Below are positions 24,987-36,400 of a stretch of 64,000 bases of DNA, piece by piece. A program made the position numbers and the translations under genes. Each line of letters opens with the position of its first letter. Position 1 is the stretch's first letter. Source of the DNA: Toxoplasma gondii ME49 (lineage: Eukaryota > Apicomplexa > Conoidasida > Eucoccidiorida > Sarcocystidae); the NCBI RefSeq assembly GCF_000006565.2, contig NC_031473.1:744001-808000 (forward strand), written 5' to 3'. Below the pieces are notes generated by a model that had not been told where the DNA came from, made no database searches, and worked only from the letters and a program-made list of their open reading frames with translations.

Positions 24987-27581
24987 TTTCGATTCTTCCT
25001 CAGCACGTTTTATGTCGAGAGTTTTAGGGATTCGGCAGGCTCTTGTAGCGCTGTCCCCTGCCGATCTCTTTCGCTTCCGCTTGTTTAGTTCCCCCTCTGT
25101 CTCTTTTTGACGCCTTTGATAGTTAGGGTTTCGGGATGGGTTTGACAGCGGCGATGAACCTCGGTTCCGGTCCTCCGACAAGACAGCACTTTACCAGTTC
25201 ACTCAGATATCCGATGTAAGTTGGCGAAAGCAAGTCGAGAAGAGGAGAGTTTCAACGAAAGTCGTGAAGTCCTTTTACTTCCGAAACCACATGGATCTGC
25301 AATGCCCTGGACTACAACTCAGTCCCCTGTCAGCCGGCCGGCATTCGTGATGGCTCAAAAAAGACAGAATGACATTTCCTATGGCTCAGAGGCCTCCTTC
25401 AGAGTAGGAATCGAGAGAGAGCCGCTTCACGGGCTTGCAAACATGCACTGACATAAGGGGACATAACTAGCAATATGGACAAGCCGTTGGCCGGGATACT
25501 CAAGGTACCGGAGGAAAAAAAAGACGAGGTCACGAAGCCCCGAGAAGAGAAACGCCAACAGCGTGTTGGGACAGGAAGGAGCCCGCGAGGAAGATAGAGT
25601 AGATTAACTTTTCATAGCGCATCAACGATTGGAAAGGAAGCAGAGCAGGACCATTCGGGACAAAAAAATAGTGAAGGAGACCCGAATGCAAGTGTGAGTG
25701 CGGGTGAGACGAGGAAACACGGAAAAGAGAGGGGACAGGAAGCCTCTGCGGAAGCAAGGAAATCGAGAGCAAGGACGGGTGGGGATAGGTGAATACAGCA
25801 GCACAGCAGCGAAACAGCATAAAACGCACATGTAGAAATACAGGGTTCGACTGCGTTTTCTGAAGTGAGCCACAAGAGAGTCTGAGCGATAAAGTTACAC
25901 ACGAATGCTCCCATCCATGAGAAACCCGAAAAGAGACTTCGGAAAAGAAAACGGAATGTAGCGCTATTCACGGTTTCGTGAAGGGATACATGAAGACGAG
26001 AGCAAACAGTAGTCGCTTTGCAACCGAAGTGAAGCTGTTGGGATTTTCTGTGGATAACGCGCGTTCAATGACGCCACGGCTGTTGCTTTAACCCCGAAAA
26101 ATGAGTTCCGTTCAAGACTCCGGCGGAACAAAGTTGCCATCGTGGCATACTGAGGTTCTGCCCAGCACCGGGTGACTGTTAACGTGAATCAAGTACAGAA
26201 AGGAAACAACCCGATGAGGCTCACGAAGGCAGAATTCTACGTGATGGTGGATGGTGACGAAGAAATTCAGTTGTTGGGATTGAGTGCTCGCAGAGAGAAA
26301 TAAGTGAACCCGACGAAGAGGGTGCCTCACAAGTCCCCCAAAACCCGATTAGAGAATGGAGAGACCCTTGAGAGGCTGTTATCTACAGGTCGGACGTCCA
26401 GAGCACGAAATATAGTGAAGCCACATTCGGCGAGACTGCCACCTCTTGACAGAGAAAACGTTTTTAGGGGACTTGTGACACCGTAATCGACAGACGAAAA
26501 ATATAGTGTGACCAGGAAATTCTTTCCAACGGCATGAAATACTGTTCTGTCGAGGAAACGAGAAGGTGCGGAAAAGACGAGGCAGACAAGACACCCACTG
26601 TTGGTCATACAGTAGAGTGACACACATTACTCCAGCTCACACTAAGACGCGAAAAGTAATACTACGGGGAATTCATTCAATCGACTTGGTAAACACGCGG
26701 TACAACAATTGTCCTCGAAGAAAACGACAATTTAGTTACTCAGCATCGAGTCGCCATGGTATGGGACGTAGCTACCTTTTGCCCACCAGCGAGCCATAGC
26801 ACCGTTGCAGCGGAAAAAAAATCACGAAGGCGCCTTATTCAGCCGGCACGAGACTTAGTAAACCTGAGTTTGAAAAGGTGATGCAACGATGGGAAAAATC
26901 AATCCGGCTTCTGAAGTTTTCCGGAATTATGTTTTCTCCGCATTAAAAACTAGGGTATGTCTTGCGAAGGCATGCAAGAACCAATGGGCAAGCTCGACCG
27001 TACTTGAATCGCGGAAAGGTACCAAGGCGTTAAGGTGGCAGCCGACGTTATCTTCTTGTTGAGTAATGGTAGTGAAAAAACTGGCCTCTGAATAATATAC
27101 CATAATGTTAATGCCGCTGTATGCAACCTGTCCCACTGCTGTCTGTTGCTGTGATAGCGCGCCTCATAGGAATCTCGCACAAATCAACAGCAAGACACAC
27201 GGTGAAGAGGTTTCTACGTAACAATGACTAATACAGACTGAAAAGGTTTTTAACGACTAACAACCAAGGGATATGCGAAGATCTTTGATGCTGGGGTCGC
27301 TGGCCAAGGATAGCAAACCCTGAAGACTAAAGAATTCCAGTCAAGCCGTCCAGGTTTTCGTTCGCCTTTACGGGGAGCAAAGTTTCTGGTGGGGTCGCGA
27401 ACGGAAAACAGCCGTAAAGGGATGGAAAACAGGCGCTCTTTCATACGAATAACATCGTACAAAGTTCGCGTTTTCACTGAGAAATGGAACCGGATTCAAA
27501 TGTGCCTCTACGAAGAGGCGGCGCGATATTTGCCCAATGCTCCTCACGGTTCCAGGTCACAACTCTTGGAATATGAGATAT
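24987..27581. other. spacer upstream of the myosin gene
   Basis: Holds the 5' region and promoter of the minus-strand myosin and the 3' UTR of the minus-strand secreted-protein gene that ends at 27582. Purine-rich from about 25500 to 25760 on the plus strand. Open frames here are short, conflict with each other and carry no motif. Confidence 0.6.
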
Positions 27582-29252
27582 TCAAAACCCTCCGATGATG
27601 CTGGCTGTGAGAGGTGTAAAGAAGTTAGCTGCAATGACGGCGGGAGTGTTGCAAGGGTCGAAGTCACCGTAGATACCCGTTCGAAACACACACGTGAAGG
27701 CTGACATGCCTGGGGCAACACTACGAGTCGTGCTGATGCGAACAGTTCCGATATTTCCTCGGGAAACGGCCAGAACGCGGACGATCTTCCTTGCTACATT
27801 TGCACTGCGCTCTGCCTCGCCGAATCCTACCGGTCCTGCTGAGTAAACACTGGAAGAATCAGCCTCTCCGCCTTTCGTCTTGCTGCCAAAATCTGTCGCC
27901 AGACCTGCTGTGACTGATGCATCGTAATTATCTTGTGTATCTGATGCACTTTTTTCCTGAAGGAAACGGGTTTCTGGGTGAGATACGGGAACGGTAGAAG
28001 TCGCATCATTCGAAAGCGACCCTGCCCGCGTTGCCTGGACAGCGACAGCAGAAGCGTCACGTATCGCTACCTCTTCCAAGATGACCGGGTACAGAACTCT
28101 CTCAGCTCCCCAAGAGGCTATTTCGTCGTCATCACCATCTTCTAGCGTGACGCCGTCTAAACTGAGGGTGAGCGTGTACCCCCCGGAGAGATGAGCGACA
28201 GATTTGGGGTGCTGGTCATCCTCCGTTGGCGGTGGGTCACGAACCACGGACTCGACGTCAGCCAAGAAGGTCTTGCCGTCAGGAAGCAGCAGAGAAACAG
28301 TGTGAAACTCCATGACCGAGTCAGGATTGAAGTAGTACAGCATACTAAGTGAAGCGTCACTCATTCTTGTTTCCGTTTCCTCGATGCCACAACAGGCGTC
28401 AGCATCCTCAGCCTTGCGGGATCCTTTTTCCAGTTTTCTATTTGGAGCATTGATGTAGGGTGCCTTTTTTATATGAACACGTTTTCGGTTTTGTTCTCCT
28501 TTCATGCGAATCACCTCTTTCACAGCTAAGGGCTCGTCCACTTCCTCGCGGGTTGCCGGCTGCTTGGCTTCCTCGCCGACGACCTCTTGCCGGGTGCTCT
28601 TGGCTTCATTGAACGATCCTTTTTGCTTTTCGGAATCGAGTAGATTTGTTGAATCGCGCTGTGGTGGACTTCTTAATTTTTCACGTGTTTTATCTTGATG
28701 CACTTCACCTGATTCTGTAGCGTGCTGGGCCGTGTTGTCCGTGGGGAAAGCGGCGCTTGTTGACTCTGGTCTCTCTGCTTCGACTACGCCAGTTTCACTT
28801 TCAGACGCATGAGTTTGGTGTAGCTGAGGTGTGAAGGTCTCTGTTTCCTTCATATTACCCCTGTCTTCAGTTTTCGTTTCACTTTGATTTCCACGAAGGC
28901 TCCCACCGGTGGTAACTCTTCGAACGTTAAAAGGGAGGCCCGAAACCACAGCCCGCTGAGCAGTGGACGCGGGCCTTGTGCTTGAAGCGTATTCTCGAAG
29001 CGAAATGAGGCCTGGTGTATGAATCTTGTGAGATCCAGTAATAATGTCTGGTAGGGCTTGGGCAGGAACTTGAGCTTGTAACCCTGACGGTCCTGCACCG
29101 TGGACTCTAGGGCGCAAAGGAGGTGCATAGGTGTGTGTAATCTCGACTGAACTGACACGAGTTTGTTGTGCACCTGAGACCCCGACAACTACAGTTTCCA
29201 ACGCAAGGGAAATGCCCAGAAAAGCAAACCGTTTTCGTATCACTCGATTCAT
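27582..29252 (-). CDS. secreted hypothetical protein, single exon
   Basis: A 556-aa uninterrupted frame from ATG 29252; the frame is open further upstream, but this ATG is followed at once by a classic signal peptide: MNRVIRKR, then a hydrophobic core FAFLGISLALETVVVGVSGA (cleavage near residue 28). The mature protein has a Ser/Thr/Glu/Lys-rich, probably disordered first half (about 60-290), a more ordered middle (about 300-410, alternating hydrophobic strands around DSVMEFHTVSLLLPDGKTF and GGYTLTLSLDGVTLEDGDDD), a second polar linker, and an ordered end rich in Val/Ile with two Cys (TCVFR, DPCNT) and a hydrophobic final stretch (PAVIAANFFTPLTASIIGGF). Frame length alone makes it very likely real. 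No family recognised. The features fit a secretory-organelle or surface/vacuole protein; whether the C-terminus is a membrane segment or GPI signal is uncertain. Confidence 0.8.
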   Translation of the reverse strand: MNRVIRKRFAFLGISLALETVVVGVSGAQQTRVSSVEITHTYAPPLRPRVHGAGPSGLQAQVPAQALPDIITGSHKIHTPGLISLREYASSTRPASTAQRAVVSGLPFNVRRVTTGGSLRGNQSETKTEDRGNMKETETFTPQLHQTHASESETGVVEAERPESTSAAFPTDNTAQHATESGEVHQDKTREKLRSPPQRDSTNLLDSEKQKGSFNEAKSTRQEVVGEEAKQPATREEVDEPLAVKEVIRMKGEQNRKRVHIKKAPYINAPNRKLEKGSRKAEDADACCGIEETETRMSDASLSMLYYFNPDSVMEFHTVSLLLPDGKTFLADVESVVRDPPPTEDDQHPKSVAHLSGGYTLTLSLDGVTLEDGDDDEIASWGAERVLYPVILEEVAIRDASAVAVQATRAGSLSNDATSTVPVSHPETRFLQEKSASDTQDNYDASVTAGLATDFGSKTKGGEADSSSVYSAGPVGFGEAERSANVARKIVRVLAVSRGNIGTVRISTTRSVAPGMSAFTCVFRTGIYGDFDPCNTPAVIAANFFTPLTASIIGGF

Positions 29253-30491
29253 GGTGACTGACAAATAACATTTCTTCCTAATGCGTTTGCAAGTGGACGC
29301 CAGCAATGCCAAATGCAATGTGCTTTTCAGTTGAGCCGGCGGCTAGTGAGAAATACAGTCGTAAGGGAAAACATTGAGGTGCAGCGTAAAATGAATCCAC
29401 AAAAAGACCATGGACAACGAGTAAAGTCGGTGGAGATGGCGAGTACGAGGGTCGGATGGGCAGTTGGTTCCGAAATGCACGCGTTAGCTTGCTGGAGGCC
29501 ACATCTAACCGCTGGAAGACGCCTAGTGACGTCTCGTTACTACGAGGTCGTCGACAGTACAACAAGAGCCTACCACTCGCATGGTAAAGACATCATATTA
29601 TGTGAGGAACAGGTGTGGTATTTTTCGAAGGAAGCCGAAAGATGGCCAGTGAAACACTGCATTTGCTGTGTGTGCACGTGCTCTCGTAACGCACTTCGTC
29701 AGGGGGAGTGATCGAAGAATGACTTGCTAAACGAACGCTAAGACCAGACAAACCCTAAAGCCTTTTTCCCGTAGGCCTCTATGCCTCATAGTCCACCAGT
29801 GACCATTGGCGATAAAGTTCTTTCGATGCTTTTCGAGTTTCCTGCGAAGCCAGGTTGCAAGAGAATTGAGCCCACCACCACCTAGAACACGCGATTGCCC
29901 ATTCAATGCAGAGAAGAGGCGGCTCCGAGCTAGCCGGTCTGTCCTTGGCACTTTATTGTTTGAACTATTTGTACCGGCTTCGCCTTTGGAACGTCTAAGG
30001 ACCTTCTTGGAAATAGCTATTTTACCAACATTTTGTGATTCACTGCGCCTCAAGTTCTACGGGAGTTTATCGAACGGCGAGGCGCAAGAGCTTCCGATGT
30101 CCAATCCAGGCAACACAGCGGCTTGCCCTACAGCAACAGCCTTTTTCCATATGAGCAGGTTTCACATAGAGCTACCTGCTCTGCTTGTTATTTGTGGCTT
30201 TTCCCGGCTTGTTCTGCTTTGTAGGCTAAATGCCGTGGAATCGTGGCTCGTTTTTTCAACGCCATTTCTCCTTCACGTTGGGATCGGCTGAGGCTTTCGA
30301 CTGATACAACTATCACGAGTGTTTTTTTCCCACTACAATACGACGTTTGACTGCAAGGCGAGACAAATCAAAACTCTGTCAGAGCGGCAAATGTTCGCTG
30401 GTTGGGGTTTCGGATTAAGCAGAATGCCTACGATCGAAGTTCAGTTCGGATCATACAACGACCTCATTGTCTCACGGCTTCTTTAAGTAAC
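29253..30491. other. divergent promoter region, about 1.2 kb
   Basis: Separates the minus-strand secreted protein from the plus-strand giant gene, so it should contain both promoters and 5' UTRs. The open frames across 29313-29711 and 29806-30291 lack motifs, and the latter begins with a TTG. Confidence 0.6.
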
Positions 30492-33400
30492 ATGGTGGTA
30501 ACGGAGAACGAAGAGGCCGACCGCAGTCGGAGTCTGGCTGCGGCCCACGACTCTTCGGGAACGTCAGACCATTCTGACGAAGATACGCGGAACCCTGGCG
30601 TTCCGTCAACCGATTGCACATTTGGTCAAGATTCACACGTTCACATTCTGGACAAAGAAACGTTAGCTTCCTGCAATCTGAACAATCAGGGGCTCTGCTT
30701 GGCAGGAATCGAACCCGTGGACACGCCCCCTTCTCATGAGTCGGAACTCTCTCCTACTTCTTCCATTGCATCGGATAAGTCTCCAGACTGTCTATATCCT
30801 GAACACGGAAGGATTGGGACTGACGATTTGCTGAAGGAAACGGACGCATCCAGCAGTCCCATCCAAACTTTTCATTCATTGACAGACGCTGACGGAAGGT
30901 CTAGTGATGGGCAGAAGGATGCCGGGTTTTGTGGTTGTACAGAGGATTCAGCGAACTGGGAATGTTGGAAAAGGGAGGTCGGTATCGAGACCTCTGGCCG
31001 GCAGGATGTTACTGCGGGAAAAACAAGGTTGCCTGCCTCGTCAACAGGAGATCCACTATACATCCAAGTTTTCCACGAGGGGACAACAAATGCAGATTCT
31101 TTCGTTGGCTGCCCTCCGGAGGAACGTGATGCCTTAACTGGCATCGAGCAAGTAGAAATGCCAGCTGCCCGTGGCATGGAAGAAAGCAGCGCTGTTTCAT
31201 CTGAAGATGAGTCAATTGTGATTCTCTCGAGTGATATGGACAGCGGAGATGATACATTTGAGGAGCTCTTTGTAGATCGCAACGACCCCACCGACGCCTT
31301 TGACGGTATTACAGGCGACGAAGGATATGGTGTCCTACTGGGGACAGAATCACCAGACGGTGGAGCTGTCAGTGAAGGCGAGAGCGTGGACCCTGAGTAT
31401 CTCGACGAAGAAAACAGTGATTCAGAAGCTCAAGATTCTTTACATCACCCTCCCCGCCCATCTCCACAACTGTCTCTGGAAGTGTTGCTACCCATTAGCA
31501 ACTTAGATGGTGGGGAACACCGTTCAAATTTCGAGCGCCGCCGCCTGCTTCCTCCTCTGTCTGCTACTACGCTCACACCACCCTCACGAGGCTCTTCTTT
31601 TCCTGTTGCCAGTTGGCCGGTTTCCACTCTCATGTCTCCTTCTGACTACCCTGCTGCTTTTTCTATTCCTTCCTTGCCCGCCGGTGCAGACTCATCAGTT
31701 CCTAGCGTCCTAGACTCGCGGTGCGCTGTAGAATCGCAGTTAGAACTAGCGCTGGGCTCTTTATCCATGTACTCTTCTTGTTCGTTGCCTATTCGCCTAA
31801 GGGGTTCGTCCCACACTTTGATAAGTTTCACACGTGAAGAGTCTCCTCTGTGCCAGACGGGAGGACCGTTGCTGGCCAGTGATATGGGAGAGACAGAAGA
31901 ATCGAAAGCGGATTCCGCGGCCTGTTTCAAGAGACTGTCCTCTCCCGACTCCGCGCAGACGGGACCCGAAAGGGGGGCATCTTGTGGATACCTCAGTGAA
32001 CGAGACAGCTTTCCTAGCGAGGCGCAAGAGATGGGTATGTGCTCCCTCGATGCTGCGTCGTCCCCCTTTGCGGTCGCGGTATGTGACGAGACGACACCGC
32101 TACTAGCGGATGCTTCAAGACAAGCTAGCAGATGCGACGCTTGTCTGCCCGATTCACCACGCTGTCCTCTGACTCTGTCTGCCCATGGCAGAGTGGTAGG
32201 TACGTCCATTCACGCTGAGAGTCTCGACAACAGAGACATCGTATGTGTATCTTCTTCTCGCTACTCCTCCTTACCGACAAGCATTCGGGACGAGGAAGAG
32301 AATCGTGCGATTTTTTCATACATTGACACCCCCGAATCAATCGAGGTGGGCAGGGGCCATGGAATCATCCCAGCGAAATGCACAGGGCAAAGTCAAAGGC
32401 AGCAACGCACAAGACAAGGATCATCCCCAGGGTTAACCGATTGGTTCTCGTGGAATGACTCCGGCCTCACCTGTGCGAAGAAGCAACCGGATGCACACGA
32501 CAGAACTAACCTCGAATTCGCGCTGTGGAAGCTATCTGAGGGCGTGGGACATAGTGAAGCTGTAGAGGAAACTGACGAGAGGGGGAGGGACGGACAGGAT
32601 ACCGTGAATGTGACCGAGGAAGGAAAGGACTCACTGGAAGACGAGGGTTTTTTCCAGATGCCGTCTGGGGAAGGAAGAGAACAGCCTGGGTATCGCGACG
32701 AGGAACTACTTTTACGACACAACGCTCAACAGTGTGCAGGACACGAGGAAGAAAATGTAGCGGACAGAGACCACGTAGAGTGGGACGACAAGAAATATGG
32801 ACACACTTTGCTGGACGACGGGTGGGCCGGACTGCCGGCCGGCGACGAACGGCTCTGCCAGACTTTCTTGAAAGGAGGAAAAGAAACGAGACGTGGAAAG
32901 ACGGGGACGGCAGCACAACATGCGAAGAAGTCAAAAAATCAGAGAGAAGAACAACACGAGCAGTCTTTTCGCAGTGTTGAGACGGAGGACTTTCTTGAAG
33001 ACGATGTTTTGGAAAATCTGTCTGGAGCGCGGCATAATAACGGAGACTCCGAACCACCACACAGTGCCGCAGATGGAAAGCAGAGTTCTTCGGGGATAGG
33101 ATGTCATAGCCAACATAAAACTGAAGCTGTTAACAAGATGCCGCCGCACGCAGAAGAGTTCGAATTATCCAGCCGCATCGATGGGGATAGATCCGCAATG
33201 TCCCCTGACAGACGACAGGAGAATACTGATCTACGTCAAGGTCCAGACGGTGATGAGGATAACCTGCACGGCAGCAGCAAGAAAGCACGCAAAAGGAGAT
33301 GGAGTATGTCGGTGAGCAGTGGACAAGCGCCACCTCGGAGAAAAAGGGAGAGGAAACGAGACAAAGATGCCTGTGCATCTATGCCTTCAGTTGGAGACAA

Positions 33401-36400
33401 ACGTTTGCCTGGAATTATGGCACCGGACACTCAGGACAGTTCGAAGATTCATGAGGACGCTCGTGAGTCCTCTTCGACTTCCATTTCCCCATCCTACTGC
33501 GAGGTTAGGCAAGATGATAATGAAGAGAAGATAGGGAAGGATAACGATGTATATAAGCAAGCTCGAGTTCCCGATAAGTCCAGGGAAACTCGAAAAAGAG
33601 TTTCTTTCTTTGAGGGTGCACCTGCGTGCACAGCGTGTATCGCGTCCTTGTTTTCAGCTGAACACAGTAACGAATATCTGCTCAATCAACTGCCGTCGGT
33701 GTCCACAAATAATACGCCAGACCGCTTACTCCAAACGAGATTCTCGGACGAAATGTCTGGCCATCGTTTGTCCAGTCGACAGAAACTGAGTAAGAGCCGA
33801 GAAACGGCTGGAGGCGAACAGAAGACAAAGCGGGCCGAGGAGAGCCCAACGAGTGAGACTAAAGAGAGCATCGTCATGGAGAGGGGAAAGCAAAGTGAAG
33901 GGAAGATGGAAAACAACACAGAGCGAGAGGACGCAATGCTCCAAGAAGAACGACAGCGAACAAACGAAGAGGAGCGACTTCAAGATGCTTGCCCGATGCA
34001 TTTTGCCTGTGCCGAGCTACCTAAGCAAGAATGTTTAGCTGCACAAGGGAATGACGAAGACACCGTAAATCAGGGCTTCTGCAGTGAAGATTCCTCAGTG
34101 GAGCATGCAATAAGCGTTGCAGAATTGAAAACTGCAAAGGAAGCGACAAAGGGAAACGAACGTATGCGACTCTGGACACAGTGGACAGAGGAAGATGAAG
34201 ACGACTTCGGTGACTGCAAGTGGCGAGAGAAGGAAATGGAAGAAGTTGAAGGCTACACAGCAAAAAATACGAGAAACACGTCAGCCGACAGAGGCTCGAT
34301 TCACGTCATTTTGGAGGGCACGAACGATCCTGAAAGCTATAAAGGAGTTGGCGTCGGACTGCTGGATTCTTTGGGGGCGTCTGGGACCCTCCCCCTCTTA
34401 GCAGAGCAGAGCGACGCAGCGCCGACGGACGCGGGAACAGAGACAGAGGTGAGGGGTAGGAAAGAAGAAAGAGGTGCACCTGACCAACAAGAGAAACGGC
34501 AGGAGCAATTGCTTTTTCCGCACCACAAGTCTGCCCGTTGGAAGAGTTTGCCTCTCCCCATTGAAGGAACCACAGGAAGCGACAGACTCGGAAGTGGTGA
34601 GCAGATACTCTTACGAAGAAGCATCTCCGACGAGGGAACCACAACGAGACACGCACACAACGAGCCTGGTTTTCACCTCATGAGAACGGACCTCAGAACT
34701 GCTTTGCAGACTTCCGGACGACCTTTCGGAAGTTCGGAGGCTAAGGGGGTCCATGCATCAGGAAGATTTGCTGGAACCTGCTTCGCGAGAGACAGCCAAG
34801 TCGAGCGTTTCACACTAGACCTTCAGGTGAATCACGATAACCATGAGTCGTCTTGTTTAGCTCGACCTACCCAGCCTTCCCATGATAACGGTATCGCCAT
34901 CAATGATTCGCATGATCCGGCTTGCCCTTCGGAGGCTCCAGAAAGTGTTACAATCCCCCAACTCTGCACAGGAACACGAAACATGTCTCTTGCCATCGAA
35001 GAGAAGCAGAACTGCACAAATCAAAACCGAGACGGGAGTGAGATTCGGGAACTGGGCGACAGAGATGAGGAAGCTGAAGCAATACGTGCCGATGGTGCAC
35101 TGGCACCAGCCGCTTCGCTGCTGACCCCCGAAGGTTGCAAGGAAACAAACGGACAGGAGGCAAATCTTTCTTCTTTTCTCGCCGGTTCCTCTTCTTCATA
35201 TCTATCTCCATCTACACGTGTCTCTAGAGACGGTCTATCCGAGATATCAGCCGAGAAGAACAGCGATTGCAACAAAAAAAGCGAGGGAAAGACAGGGCTT
35301 AAAAAAGAAGAACGCATGGGAAATCGCAACGTGGATGACTCACAGGGGAAAGAAGAGCCGGAGAGAGTAGTTACGCGGACAGAACAGGATGGGGCAGCAG
35401 GCCTAACCTCAGACGAGAAAGGAGAGAAGGACAAGCATGACGAAGTGACTGCAACGCCGAGCGTGGACGAGGACTTCCCTCTTTTATCAACGGCACATTC
35501 ACAAGGTAGAAAAAAGAATGGAGCGCGGAGACAGGCAAATGGGGAGGATAAAAAGAGGCAGTCTCCTACGCTTTTTGAAAATAACAGGAGTAAACAAACC
35601 ACTGAGGGAAACAGGAAGCCGTTGCTGGCACCTAGGTCGTCATCAGATTTCGTAGCTTCTTCACAGGGTCACGCTGGAAGCGTTTCGACTAAGACAGAAC
35701 ATCAGGGGGAGCAAGAAAGACCAAAGGCAGAACCAAAGGAGGAAGGAGACAAAGAGAAAATAGGGGATGAGGACGCGCGAGCAGAGGCACTGCAGCAAGG
35801 CACATGCGACGGTAGTTCAGAAGGGAAAACTCGAGTTATCACGGATGTCCCTCTGTCGCCATATACTCGTAGTATGCAGATAGAACCGAAGCAAGCGAAT
35901 GCGGGAGACTCGGAAATGTGGTCGGCCAACAAAAGGGAAAGAGAAAAACTCACACGGGAGGCCACGGGAGAAGTCGCACAGGGAAGCGTGGCAACCGACG
36001 AAAATGCAGCAGAAACAGTTGTACAGCAAGCACGTAGAAATGGTGCATATCAGGAGCGTTGGGGCGAGGCAATTCAAGACAGCGAAAATCGCAACGTCGC
36101 AGATTTTGAAAAGAAACTAGAGGTTCAGGCGCTCCCCTATGACCAGGAAGAAACCAAGCAACTCCGGCAGGTAGGAGCTTCAGACAGTAGTGATGGCGAG
36201 ACTGACGTGCTGACCAAGGAGAGCGTGCTTCAGATGTGGCTAAGAGGTGAGAATGCCCGCGGCAGAAAAACGACAGAAGACCGAAACAGAGGACAGTGCG
36301 ATGATCAAAACGGGAGTGACGATGGCGACGAAGGAACCGAGACTACAGAAATAAAGGAACTCGATGGAAGCAAAGCCAGGAGTGGGAAAACCGAAGAGAC

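Noticed and set aside
25122..25136. TTAGGGTTT-like telomeric unit
   Set aside because: A single copy; a telomeric repeat needs tandem units.
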